In this document: positions 1 to 8,119 of the stretch, piece by piece | How positions within the stretch are numbered: the stretch's first letter is position 1 | Layout of the letters: every line of letters starts with the position of its first letter | Source: Taibaiella sp. | GTDB taxonomy: Bacteria; Bacteroidota; Bacteroidia; Chitinophagales; Chitinophagaceae | DNA: 64,000 bases | Reading direction: 5' to 3' | Assembly (NCBI GenBank): GCA_019638495.1 | Contig: JAHBTQ010000001.1 | Span: 1,231,408 to 1,295,407 of the forward strand | Program-made: the position numbers and the translations under genes | The notes under the pieces: generated by a model | Seen by the model: only the letters and a program-made list of their open reading frames with translations | Database searches by the model: none | What the model was told of the DNA's origin: nothing

Positions 1-1140
1 ATTTCACTCCGGTTGTCAAATATGGTGGTTAATGGTACCGGCACATCTACTGAGTCTTCGGCACGATACAATCACTACCTGCAGGTTTTTGTTATTCCCC
101 GCGACAGTACTGCTCCGCGTGCGCGTCTTTACGACTTGTCTACCGATGTGCAGCCACACTACGTCACAGCCAGTCATAATGCCTTCGCGGGCAACTTCAA
201 CCTGCTACTACTTAATTTCCGGGAGGCATTTATGCGCTATGGTATCGAGATGCGGCCGGTTGCTATTCAGTCCGACTTGTTTTTCTCATTAAGCGATAAC
301 GGCACTGAGGGAAAGTATAAGTGGATCACACACAAGCTGGCCAACAGCCTTCTGAAGGAGAAGGCAGATTCGGGAAAGCAGTTCTCCGGGCTGCCTGTGC
401 GCATGTTCACAAATGAGAACGGCCTCACAACCATCGTGTCAGAATCTTACGAGCGCTACATAAGTGCCGATGGCTATAGTCGCTACCAGTCATTCAGCCC
501 CTATCTCAGTGGCTTTCGCACCACCCAGCTCGATGATCCCACAAATCCGCTATGGCAAACACCCAACACATCAACGCAGTACAATAAGTTTATTGCGGCT
601 GATAACTACAACAGAACCCAATCTTTTGAGACATTTTTAGGCAATATATGTATTACGCAGGTTGATGATGAGGGCAACGAAATTTGGGGCACCGTGCTGC
701 CAAAGACGCAATATTATCGCAGTTATAAACACTACTATCGGCCTTCCGATGTTGGCCGTCGCTGGCAGAGCCAGGCCATGTTCAACGATATTCCTCCGCA
801 GATATTTGAGCGCCAGTTTGTGTCTGCCAATGTACACAGTGCCAATGGGAATCTTTATATCATCTACAATGATTGCGGAAAGAACATAAACAACAGCATT
901 GCAGACCCGGGCGACACTGTTTATTCTTCAGAACTGGCAAATGCCTGCTATTACAAGGTAGACAAGCAGCACAATATCACTAAGAACTACCTGCTGGGTG
1001 AGCCGCTGATAAAGGAATACAAGAGCATTTTAGTGGAGGGTGCCGACTTTGACCAGGAGCGTACCACCTATGCCACACTCATTCGCTACAAAAGAGGTGA
1101 GTACGTTACGCTACGCATGGCCTGGGTGAAGCTGGATTAA
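1..1140 (+). CDS. Hypothetical protein, 5' end cut by window edge
   Basis: The reading frame is open from base 1 to the stop at 1138-1140, so the start probably lies left of the window and 379 codons or more are visible. I do not recognise the family. The visible part has repeated short stretches in which aromatic residues alternate with polar ones (for example YISADGYSRYQSF and FIAADNYNRTQSF, about 55 residues apart), which suggests a repeated beta-rich fold such as a propeller. There is no T9SS sorting domain and no membrane segment at the visible C-terminus, which ends MAWVKLD. The next gene, a secreted M1 peptidase, starts 72 bp downstream from its own promoter-like box, so the two need not be co-transcribed. 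An internal ATG at 22 could be mistaken for the start. Confidence 0.75.
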   Translation: MSLRLSNMVVNGTGTSTESSARYNHYLQVFVIPRDSTAPRARLYDLSTDVQPHYVTASHNAFAGNFNLLLLNFREAFMRYGIEMRPVAIQSDLFFSLSDNGTEGKYKWITHKLANSLLKEKADSGKQFSGLPVRMFTNENGLTTIVSESYERYISADGYSRYQSFSPYLSGFRTTQLDDPTNPLWQTPNTSTQYNKFIAADNYNRTQSFETFLGNICITQVDDEGNEIWGTVLPKTQYYRSYKHYYRPSDVGRRWQSQAMFNDIPPQIFERQFVSANVHSANGNLYIIYNDCGKNINNSIADPGDTVYSSELANACYYKVDKQHNITKNYLLGEPLIKEYKSILVEGADFDQERTTYATLIRYKRGEYVTLRMAWVKLD

Positions 1141-1163
1141 TTACCGGTACTACTTTCCGAAAA

Positions 1164-1192
1164 TTTGTTCATTTTAAAATAACATAGCTTTG
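1164..1192 (+). promoter_or_regulatory. Bacteroidota-type promoter for the M1 peptidase gene
   Basis: TTTG at 1164-1167 and TAgcTTTG at 1185-1192 match the -33 and -7 elements described for Bacteroidota, separated by 17 nt. The ATG at 1213 follows 20 nt after the -7 box, leaving a short leader. Confidence 0.6.
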
Positions 1193-1212
1193 CGCACTTA
1201 TCTTTCATAGTT

Positions 1213-3180
1213 ATGATGTTACGTTCCATTTTATCCCTTGCCCTATTTGCTTGCGGTGCTACCGCATTTGCTCAGTCTCGCCCTGACGACTGGAAGTGTG
1301 GTGCTGTAAAGCAGAATTTAAGCCGCAATGCCGCCGCGCGCACTACTGTTGCCCATCCTGATGAGGACAAGTATGACGTAAAGTATGTGAAGCTTAATCT
1401 CTCCATGACAAACGTGGCTACTACTATCTCAGGCGACGTCACTACTGTGGCACGTGTGGTAGTGCCGGGCATGAGTGCATATGTATTCGAAATGCTGCCA
1501 CCACTCGTCATCGATTCGGTGAAGATCGATGGGGTATTAAGTACCGCCACAGCTACCGGCGACACGGTGTCAGTTGCACTCCCATCGGCGCTTACCACGG
1601 GAGATATGTTTACCGCACAGGTGTTTTATCATGGCACTCCTGTTTCAGGCACTCCCAGCGATATTTATGGTATCAGCACCCTACAGTCACCCTCGTGGAA
1701 CAATTGGGTAACCTTCACCCTCAGCGAGCCTTACAGCGCTAAAGATTGGTGGCCTTGTAAGCAATCGCTTACCGACAAGATCGATTCTGTAGACGTGTGG
1801 ATAACTGTGGACGATTCTCTGAAGGCAGGAAGCAATGGCTTGCTGCAGGCAGTGACCCCTATGGGTGGTGGCCGCAACCGCTATGAGTGGAAACATCGCT
1901 ACCCTATAGATTACTACCTTATCTCTGCCTCTGTGGGACGGTATGTCGATTATTCCTATTTTATGCATTTTACCGGCAGTGCAGATACCATGTTGGTGCA
2001 GAACTATGTTTACGACAACCCGTTTACACTACCGTTCTTTAAGAGCGTTATTGACAGTACCGGAATCCTGGTAGACTATTTTAGCAGCATCTATGGCCGC
2101 TATCCTTTCTGGAAGGAGAAATATGGTCATTGCATGGCGCCGCTTTCCGGTGGCGAGGAGCACCAGACCATGACCACGCTCGGTTTTTTCCAGGGCTGGC
2201 TTGTGGCGCATGAGCTGGGCCACCAATGGTTTGGCGACAATGTTACCTGCGGCACCTGGCGCGACATCACTATGAATGAAGGTTTTGCCAGCTACAGCGA
2301 GATACTGTACTACGACAAGTTCTATAGCCATGCGCGTGCACTGGGTGAGATCGTAAATTGGCAGGCAGATGTGATGAGCGAAGATGCGGGATCTGTTTAC
2401 GTGGACGATACCACATCGGAGGCGCGTATTTTCAGCCGCCGCCTCACTTACGAAAAAGGCGCTTGTGCCATTCACACACTGCGCAGCGTCATAGACAACG
2501 ATACTTTTTTTTTCGATCTGCTCCGTGGCTGGCAAACGGTAATGGCAGATAGTACAGGCACCATCGAAAACTTCCGCGACCTGGCAGTGACGATGCTCAC
2601 AGCAGAGCGCAGCGGTGTTCGGTTCGATACGCTCTTCCGTCAGTGGTTTTACGGAGAGGGTTTCCCCATCTACAATGTTCGCTGGAACCAGGCAGGAAAT
2701 GATGTGTACGTAAGCATCTCGCAAACTACCTCTGCGCCCTCATCTGTTTCATTGTTCACACTGCCGCTGGAGCTAAAGCTCAAATCGGCTACCGGGGATA
2801 CCGTAATTCGTGTGCTCAACGATGAAGCCAATCATAACTACCATTTCACATGGAGCAAGACGATGAACGGCCTGACTTTTGACCCGAATGAATGGATCAC
2901 CGATAGCTCTTCCGTTTCGCACATTGTTACACTTTTTGGCGCCTCTACCGAACTGGAGCAAGTGTCTGTATCGCCAAACCCTGCTACTACAGGCTGGCAG
3001 GTACGCACGCTGCCAGGCAAATGCAACCTGCGCCTTACGGATGTGATGGGTAGAACAATATGGCACTCCACAGCCTCTGGAACTGTAGCAGTTCCCGCGT
3101 CCGATCTGGCTTCCGGCATCTACTTGCTGCGCATCAGCGACGGCACGGCTGAAAAAGTGTTGAAAGTGGTAAAGGAATAG
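1213..3180 (+). CDS. Secreted M1-family metallopeptidase with T9SS sorting domain
   Basis: This 655-residue protein is a zinc aminopeptidase-like enzyme, probably exported and surface-attached or released. A signal peptide ends near FAQ (residue 21). An N-terminal beta domain, as in M1 enzymes, covers about residues 50-250. The substrate-binding GxMEN-like motif appears as GGEEHQTMT (about 315-323). The zinc site is complete: HELGH at 333-337, then NEGF with the third ligand Glu356, the canonical HExxH-18-E spacing. The last 75 residues form a type A T9SS sorting domain (VSPNPATTG ... GIYLLRI). The GGEEH variant of GAMEN resembles secreted Bacteroidota M1 peptidases; I infer that aminopeptidase activity is likely but specificity is unknown. 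It is preceded by its own promoter box. Confidence 0.93.
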   Translation: MMLRSILSLALFACGATAFAQSRPDDWKCGAVKQNLSRNAAARTTVAHPDEDKYDVKYVKLNLSMTNVATTISGDVTTVARVVVPGMSAYVFEMLPPLVIDSVKIDGVLSTATATGDTVSVALPSALTTGDMFTAQVFYHGTPVSGTPSDIYGISTLQSPSWNNWVTFTLSEPYSAKDWWPCKQSLTDKIDSVDVWITVDDSLKAGSNGLLQAVTPMGGGRNRYEWKHRYPIDYYLISASVGRYVDYSYFMHFTGSADTMLVQNYVYDNPFTLPFFKSVIDSTGILVDYFSSIYGRYPFWKEKYGHCMAPLSGGEEHQTMTTLGFFQGWLVAHELGHQWFGDNVTCGTWRDITMNEGFASYSEILYYDKFYSHARALGEIVNWQADVMSEDAGSVYVDDTTSEARIFSRRLTYEKGACAIHTLRSVIDNDTFFFDLLRGWQTVMADSTGTIENFRDLAVTMLTAERSGVRFDTLFRQWFYGEGFPIYNVRWNQAGNDVYVSISQTTSAPSSVSLFTLPLELKLKSATGDTVIRVLNDEANHNYHFTWSKTMNGLTFDPNEWITDSSSVSHIVTLFGASTELEQVSVSPNPATTGWQVRTLPGKCNLRLTDVMGRTIWHSTASGTVAVPASDLASGIYLLRISDGTAEKVLKVVKE

Positions 3181-3260
3181 CGGTAGCGTACAGTTTATAC
3201 CTCATTATTTAATTACTGGTGCCAGCATACAGAACCTGTATTGCTGGCCCCTAATATTTC

Positions 3261-3374
3261 TGTTTCAGCCATGTCTCCTAAAGTTTAGCGCTGTGCGGCG
3301 GTACTTGGCGTGATTTTTGTTTCAGCCCGGTCTCCTTAAGCATAGCCCCGCGCACAGCAGAGACCCGGCGCGAC
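3261..3374. repeat. Tandem degenerate palindromic intergenic repeat (GCCGGGTC family)
   Basis: Two 57-bp copies begin with TGTTTCAGCC at 3261 and 3318. The second has arms GCCCGGTCTC (3325-3334) and GAGACCCGGC (3360-3369), a hairpin with one mismatch. The reverse complement of the second copy aligns over its length with the element at 19113-19160, sharing the interior CTATGCT core. It lies between two genes in a 284-bp gap that otherwise shows nothing coding. Confidence 0.65.
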
Positions 3375-3464
3375 TCATGTATAAAGTCGAATTTGCATCC
3401 CACAATTCATAACTCATAATTCATAACTAATTACTCATATATTTATATCTCAAACCTCCTCCCA

Positions 3465-4796
3465 ATGAAATATATAACACTACTATTCGCCTCTATCTTC
3501 TTCATCACCACAGCCCACAGCCAGGTTATTGTTACCGTGGCAGGCACGGGCGGGGCAGGCTTTGGCGGCGATGGCGGACCAGCTACATCAGCCCATATTC
3601 TAACACCATACGGAGTAACGGTTGATAAAAATGGCGAACTATACATCTGTGACATTGGCAATCGACGGATTCGAAAGGTAACTCCAGCGTATGAAGGTGT
3701 AATTAGCACCGTAGCAGGAAACGGAACCGCAGGCTTTAGCGGAGATGGCTTCGCTGCTATATACGCGCAGATGGATGGTGCATGGGATGTAGCATTAGAC
3801 TTTAGAGGAAATGTATACTTTGCCGATGGTGGAAACAATAGAGTTCGCAAGATATCAACTTCTGGAATTGTCACAACGTATGCCGGGACAGGAGTGGCCA
3901 GTTACAATGGTGACGGAATACCAGCAACTTCTGCAAACCTGAATGGGCCGACATCTGTATGTACAGACGATACTGGCAATGTATATATTGTTGATAGGCT
4001 CAACAATCGGATAAGAAAGGTAGATACTTTTGGATTGATAACTACAATTGTTGGAAACGGCACTGTTGGGTTTTCGCCGGACGGCGGGAAGGCAGATACA
4101 GCGTCAGTAAAAGAAATATGGTTTGCCAGGGTCGATAGAGGCGGCTTCTTGTTCTTCTGCGACAATTACAGGCTTCGAAAAATTAACGCAATGGGTCAGT
4201 TGGTCACGATTGCTGGAAATGGGACTGAGGGTGACGCAGGAGACGGCGGGCCTGCAATCGCAGCAGAGTTGAAGATTTCTGCAATAGCATTAGATACCTC
4301 AGGCAATGCCTACATAGCTTGTGGCTCGTCTAACAAGGTAAGGCGTGTTAGTAAGGATGGCATTATTAATACGGTAGCAGGTTCAGGCTTAGCAGGCTAT
4401 TACGGTGACGGAGGGAACCCGCTTTCGGCAAAACTCAACGGCTGTTCAGGTGTCGCGGTTTCAGTCAACGGTGACATTTTTATTAGCGACCTGGCCAACC
4501 ATCGAATCCGAATGGTTACTATGCGCTCAGTTGGCTTAACTGAAGCCGTCAAAGAAAATGTAGCCATGGAAATTTACCCTAACCCTGCACAGGAGATTGT
4601 TACCATTATGTTGAGAAGCAGTAACGATATCGACGCCGAAGCAAGCATCACCACGCTTGACGGAAAAGTAGTAGACACTTTTTGTCTCCGAACCAACACG
4701 CCTGTGACCATAACCACGGGCTGGCCAACGGGCACATATACTTTAAGTATCACCGCCGATGGGAAAGTCTACAATCGGACATTTTCGATTAACTAA
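3465..4796 (+). CDS. Secreted NHL-repeat beta-propeller protein with T9SS sorting domain
   Basis: The 443-residue product has a signal peptide (cleavage likely after TAHSQ, residue 20). Six NHL-type repeats fill about residues 20-350; each carries a G(T/N/S)G..G...GDGG turn followed by a hydrophobic strand and a (N)RIRK or similar motif (DIGNRRIRKV, GGNNRVRKI, LNNRIRKV). This pattern predicts a six-bladed propeller used for binding rather than catalysis. The C-terminal 75 residues are a type A T9SS sorting domain (IYPNPAQEI ... GTYTLSI). No catalytic residues are visible, and the ligand is unknown. It is followed after 19 bp by a small gene for another secreted protein that is truncated. Confidence 0.9.
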   Translation: MKYITLLFASIFFITTAHSQVIVTVAGTGGAGFGGDGGPATSAHILTPYGVTVDKNGELYICDIGNRRIRKVTPAYEGVISTVAGNGTAGFSGDGFAAIYAQMDGAWDVALDFRGNVYFADGGNNRVRKISTSGIVTTYAGTGVASYNGDGIPATSANLNGPTSVCTDDTGNVYIVDRLNNRIRKVDTFGLITTIVGNGTVGFSPDGGKADTASVKEIWFARVDRGGFLFFCDNYRLRKINAMGQLVTIAGNGTEGDAGDGGPAIAAELKISAIALDTSGNAYIACGSSNKVRRVSKDGIINTVAGSGLAGYYGDGGNPLSAKLNGCSGVAVSVNGDIFISDLANHRIRMVTMRSVGLTEAVKENVAMEIYPNPAQEIVTIMLRSSNDIDAEASITTLDGKVVDTFCLRTNTPVTITTGWPTGTYTLSITADGKVYNRTFSIN

Positions 4797-4815
4797 CAAT
4801 CAACACCTTAAAGAA

Positions 4816-5193
4816 ATGAAAAAGCAATTTACCCTTTTGGTATGCGCCATCCTGGTCGCATTTGCTGGCCGTGCGCAGGACGCTGACGCCCCCATCAACA
4901 TTGCCTGGCATGCATATGCTGCAGATACATCACGCACTTTCTACGATATTGTCACTTATTGCGATAGCATGTTTGCCCTGGCGGGCTACACCGATAGTAC
5001 AGAGCTGAAAACCGACAGTGCCGATACTGAGGGCATAGAAGAGGGTAGCAGCTTTGTGCAATACCTGCGGTGGAAAGGCTTCTGGGAGCATCGTTATGAT
5101 GTGGTCACGGGCAAGCTACACGATTTTGCGGCAGATGCTGCACAGCAGCTTGCCGGTCAAAATAAAACTACCAGCATCACCGGTTGTTCCTGA
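4816..5193 (+). pseudogene. Small secreted protein, probably truncated by a REP element
   Basis: An ATG at 4816 starts a clear signal peptide (MKKQFTLLVCAILVAFAGRAQ) followed by about 105 residues of acidic, aromatic sequence I do not recognise. The frame ends at 5191-5193, seven bases inside the hairpin repeat 5186-5217, so the last residues (TGCS) come from the edge of the repeat. This suggests that the original 3' end was lost or displaced when the repeat and the decayed transposase behind it arrived. An in-frame start farther upstream (4759) would overlap the previous gene and lacks a signal sequence, so I prefer 4816. It could still be a functional short secreted protein. Confidence 0.6.
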
Positions 5194-5217
5194 TGTTCCC
5201 GCAGGGGCATCAGGAAC
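5186..5217. repeat. REP-like hairpin, left copy
   Basis: GTTCCTGATG at 5186-5195 and CATCAGGAAC at 5208-5217 form a perfect 10-bp stem with a 12-nt loop. A related hairpin in the opposite orientation lies at 5521-5544. The two flank a remnant of a REP-associated transposase, the usual layout for such elements. Confidence 0.75.
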
Positions 5218-5298
5218 GCAGAATAAACTCCGTCTCTGACGGCCTTCATCTTGACGCCGCCTAATGCCAGCTACAACCGCTGTTTAAGATAAGCGCAC

Positions 5299-5471
5299 TT
5301 TCTTTCACTCATGGGTTTCGCGTATAAGATTGCTAACCAGCAGGCATGAACTACATTCATCAGAATCCGGTACGGGCAGGCATTGTAGAAAAGGAGGAGG
5401 AATACATCTACAGCAGTGCGCGTGATTTTTGCAATCGTAAGGGCATGCTCGATCTTTCGTACTATCTCTAA
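5299..5471 (+). pseudogene. Remnant of REP-associated tyrosine transposase (RAYT, Y1 family)
   Basis: The frame from 5346 to the stop at 5469-5471 encodes 41 residues, MNYIHQNPVRAGIVEKEE... then YIYSSARDF...GMLDLSYYL. This is the typical C-terminus of Bacteroidota IS200-like REP-associated transposases (YIHQNPVRAG and YSSAR motifs). The residues just before it (MGFAYKIANQQA) are in another frame, from 5311, so there is a frameshift near 5344. The catalytic HUH motif and tyrosine are absent. Only the tail survives, so it cannot be active. REP-like hairpins flank it at 5186-5217 and 5521-5544. Confidence 0.75.
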
Positions 5472-5520
5472 ACTCCGGAGCCCCTGAATTCCGTTCACAG
5501 AACGGCTTATATTCGCAGTA

Positions 5521-5544
5521 CCTGATGCCCTTCGGAACATCAGG
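5521..5544. repeat. REP-like hairpin, right copy (inverted)
   Basis: CCTGATG (5521-5527) and CATCAGG (5538-5544) form a 7-bp stem. The sequence is close to the reverse complement of the left copy at 5186-5217, with a three-base contraction in the loop. The stretch 5550-5700 behind it shows no gene, only AT-rich sequence with AATTCCAAATTCC-type low complexity. Confidence 0.7.
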
Positions 5545-5704
5545 AACAACTGATAGTAATCAGGCGACCGGATGGTCGGAAACTCCTTTGCGGGCACACC
5601 TCGCTGGTGCAATAGATGACAGGACACTCAATCCGCTATTTGATTTCCTCAGAACCTATCCTCCGAAATTCCTCAATCCTAATTCCAAATTCCAAATAAT
5701 TCCC

Positions 5705-5712
5705 TACATTTG
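5705..5712 (+). promoter_or_regulatory. -7 promoter box for tRNA-His
   Basis: TAcaTTTG matches the Bacteroidota -7 consensus and ends 18 nt before the tRNA 5' end. No convincing TTTG -33 element is seen at the expected distance. Confidence 0.5.
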
Positions 5713-5730
5713 CCGTCCAAATCAATACCC

Positions 5731-5805
5731 GGAGGTTGTAGCTCAGTTGGTTAGAGCATCAGATTGTGGTTCTGAGGGTCGAGGGTTCGAAACCCTTCAA
5801 TCTCC
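5731..5805 (+). tRNA. tRNA-His (anticodon GTG)
   Basis: A full cloverleaf can be drawn. The acceptor stem GAGGTTG pairs with CAATCTC, with the extra G(-1) at 5731 facing discriminator C at 5805, the hallmark of tRNA-His. The D arm is GCTC/GAGC, the anticodon arm TCAGA-TTGTGGT-TCTGA with GTG anticodon, and the T arm GAGGG-TTCGAAA-CCCTT. The CCA end is not encoded. A promoter box lies just upstream and a terminator 25 bp downstream, so it is a single-gene transcript. Confidence 0.95.
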
Positions 5806-5830
5806 CCAAAACATATTTTCAGCAAACAAA

Positions 5831-5858
5831 AAAGTGCTTCAATGGAGCACTTTTTTTT
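5831..5858 (+). terminator. Rho-independent terminator after tRNA-His
   Basis: AAAGTGCT (5831-5838) pairs with AGCACTTT (5846-5853) across a 7-nt loop, followed by a run of T to 5858. Confidence 0.8.
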
Positions 5859-5926
5859 ATTATTTTGCCAACACAGTGTTTTTTATTTTTGTATTATATT
5901 GTAACTATTAATTAAATCTATCGAAA

Positions 5927-6370
5927 ATGAGTTTAGAAGTAACAGGCAAATTGCTCGTAAAGTATGACCCGATCCAGGTAAGCGACAAATTCAAAAAGCG
6001 CGAGTTCGTTATAGAACTGGCTGAAGAAATAAACGGAAACATATACACCAACTTTGCTAAGCTCCAGTTGGTTCAGAATAAGTGTGAGATCATCGACCGC
6101 TTTAATACCGGCGACCAGATAAAAGTTACGTTTAACATCAAAGGAAACTCCTACGTAGATAAGAAAGACGGCCAGACCAAGTATATCACTAACCTGGACG
6201 CATGGCGTGTAGAGGCTGCCGGTGCTGCAGCTCCGCAGGGTGGTGGTGCACCTGCTCCTGCCTACAATGCGCCTCAGCAGCAGCGTCCTGCCGCTAATGG
6301 TGGTTACAACAATGCTGCACCAACGAACTACAACCCGTCTCCGGAAACGATTGACGATCTGCCGTTCTAA
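5927..6370 (+). CDS. DUF3127 (OB-fold-like) protein with SSB-type acidic tail
   Basis: The 147-residue protein has an N-terminal domain (residues 1-90) matching the DUF3127 pattern: EVTGKL, KREFVIE, NFAKLQLVQNKCEIID and a basic NIKGN segment. The rest is a flexible Ala/Gln/Gly/Asn/Pro linker, and the protein ends with the acidic-hydrophobic tip IDDLPF. That layout (OB-like domain, disordered linker, DDLPF tip) copies single-stranded DNA-binding protein SSB, whose tip recruits repair and replication proteins. I infer binding of nucleic acid or competition for SSB partners; no activity can be shown from sequence. It is cytoplasmic with no signal peptide. A lipoprotein gene starts 11 bp downstream. 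Confidence 0.85.
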   Translation: MSLEVTGKLLVKYDPIQVSDKFKKREFVIELAEEINGNIYTNFAKLQLVQNKCEIIDRFNTGDQIKVTFNIKGNSYVDKKDGQTKYITNLDAWRVEAAGAAAPQGGGAPAPAYNAPQQQRPAANGGYNNAAPTNYNPSPETIDDLPF

Positions 6371-6381
6371 TCTTACCGCCT

Positions 6382-8040
6382 ATGCAGCACCGAAAGCTCT
6401 GGTATATACTGGTAGTGGCGGCTATGCTGCTTGGGGGAGGATGTCGTAAAGCGCCCGACAATGCGCGCTATATACCGGCTGATGTGACGGCTGTGGTGGG
6501 AGTGAATCTGAGGTCGCTGAGTAAGAAGATAGCGTGGAACCTCATCACCGGCAGCAAACTTTACAAGGAAATAAGAAAAAGAATGCCTGCTAAAAATGCA
6601 GGCGATGTAATGGGAGGTATTGAAAACGCCGGGCTCGACGTTTCCAATACCTTCTACGTTTATTCCCGGCGCGATGATCGATTTGACGGCGGCAATATAA
6701 AAGTTGGCCTTATTCCGCTGGAGGATGCTGTGAAGTGGGAGGCCTATATTCACCAGGCTTTCCCCGATGCAAAGATCATTGCCGGCACCGGGCGCAAAGA
6801 GGCGTCGCTGGGCACAGGCATGTATGCCGGCTGGAACAACGAACTGCTCATTATCATCAATGCGCAGCCTGCGGCAGTAGACGATGAGGATGCCGACCGT
6901 ATGGATGATGCCCCCGGAAATACACTGGACATTGCTAAGGAGATGGAAACGGCATTTATGGTTCCGGCAGGTAATACCATCATGAACAATAAGCGCTTCT
7001 CCAGCTTTGGGGCTCATCGGTACGATCTCTCTTTCTGGCTCGACTACGGCAATGTGCTAACCGCCTACAACGATGCGGGTGCGCTGGATGTGGGTGGCGT
7101 TTCCCTCTCCTCATCCATATGGAAGGATGCCATTGTTACCGCAGGATTTGAGTTTAAGAAGGGTCGCATCACTTCCTCTATCGACTATTATCTGCCTGAG
7201 CACATTGAGGAGGCTACCCGAGACTTTGGCGAAGTAGAAGCTGACCGCGACATGCTGGACCGCCTGCCCAAGGATAACCTCGACATGCTGCTCTCCATGC
7301 ACATTTCGCCTGCAGGCGTTAAGGCGCTGCTGGAAAAGATAGGCCTGTTTGGCATTGCTAATGTGGGCCTTACCACACAGGGGCTGGATGTAGACTACGT
7401 GCTCAATGCCTTTACCGGCGACATGGCTATTGTGATGAACGACTTCAGCCTCACTGCAGAGATGCAGACAGACGAGTTTATGGGAGAGCAGGTGGTGCAC
7501 AAGCAGCAGCGTGCCGGCATGAGCATGACCTATGTGGTAAAGATCAACCAGGAAGAGAATTTCAAGAAGTTGGTACAGTTTGCCGAGCAGGATGGGATGA
7601 TAAAGACAGCCAATGGCTACATATTTCCGCTCACCTCCAAAGACTCGGTATTTATGATGATAGATGGCAAATATGCCATTGTGTCCAGCCAGCGCAAGTA
7701 TGCCCAGGGCTTCCTGGGAGGGCACTTTAAGAAGACTCCTATGAAGCCGGCGATCGCAAAGCGGGTCTATGGCTATCCTTTTGCCCTCACTTTCGATATC
7801 AACCAGCTTTTTCACGATGTGGACCCGGCCATTTCCAATTCCCCCCGTGATTCGGCCATTATCGCCGAAAGCAAGAAGTTGCTAAACAGTGTCACCCTTC
7901 GGGGAGGTAAATATGTAGACAACGCATATAAATTTGACCTGGATATTAACTTTATGAATAAGGATGAGAACAGTATCCTTGAGCTCATCGATTTTGGTAT
8001 GCGCATGAACGAGATAAGCACCCGCGACGAAGAGGAGTAG
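6382..8040 (+). CDS. DUF4836-family lipoprotein
   Basis: The 552-residue protein begins with a lipoprotein signal sequence and lipobox LGGGC (lipidated Cys21). The following YIPADVTAVVGVNLRSL segment is typical of the DUF4836 family, large Bacteroidota envelope lipoproteins of unknown function. The body is mixed alpha/beta with two similar halves: both contain a (DM)AIVMNDF- or FMMIDGKYAIV-like strand pattern. No catalytic motif is visible. The gene starts 11 bp after the DUF3127 gene, so read-through is likely, and the next gene has its own promoter box. Confidence 0.8.
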   Translation: MQHRKLWYILVVAAMLLGGGCRKAPDNARYIPADVTAVVGVNLRSLSKKIAWNLITGSKLYKEIRKRMPAKNAGDVMGGIENAGLDVSNTFYVYSRRDDRFDGGNIKVGLIPLEDAVKWEAYIHQAFPDAKIIAGTGRKEASLGTGMYAGWNNELLIIINAQPAAVDDEDADRMDDAPGNTLDIAKEMETAFMVPAGNTIMNNKRFSSFGAHRYDLSFWLDYGNVLTAYNDAGALDVGGVSLSSSIWKDAIVTAGFEFKKGRITSSIDYYLPEHIEEATRDFGEVEADRDMLDRLPKDNLDMLLSMHISPAGVKALLEKIGLFGIANVGLTTQGLDVDYVLNAFTGDMAIVMNDFSLTAEMQTDEFMGEQVVHKQQRAGMSMTYVVKINQEENFKKLVQFAEQDGMIKTANGYIFPLTSKDSVFMMIDGKYAIVSSQRKYAQGFLGGHFKKTPMKPAIAKRVYGYPFALTFDINQLFHDVDPAISNSPRDSAIIAESKKLLNSVTLRGGKYVDNAYKFDLDINFMNKDENSILELIDFGMRMNEISTRDEEE

Positions 8041-8078
8041 CCGTTATGGTATATTCTTCTAATTCTCATCATAATAAT

Positions 8079-8086
8079 TATCTTTG
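8079..8086 (+). promoter_or_regulatory. -7 promoter box
   Basis: TAtcTTTG lies 33 nt before the ATG of the lipoprotein gene at 8120. No clear -33 TTTG is present. Confidence 0.5.
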
Positions 8087-8119
8087 TTTACTTGATTTTT
8101 AACGAGCAAACCGGTAAGA

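Noticed and set aside
2029..2724. 231-codon minus-strand open frame
   Set aside because: It lies entirely antisense within the M1 peptidase gene, whose catalytic motifs are intact; the antisense product shows no family pattern.
4759..4815. Upstream start for the small secreted protein
   Set aside because: It would overlap the previous gene and hide the signal peptide; ATG 4816 fits better.
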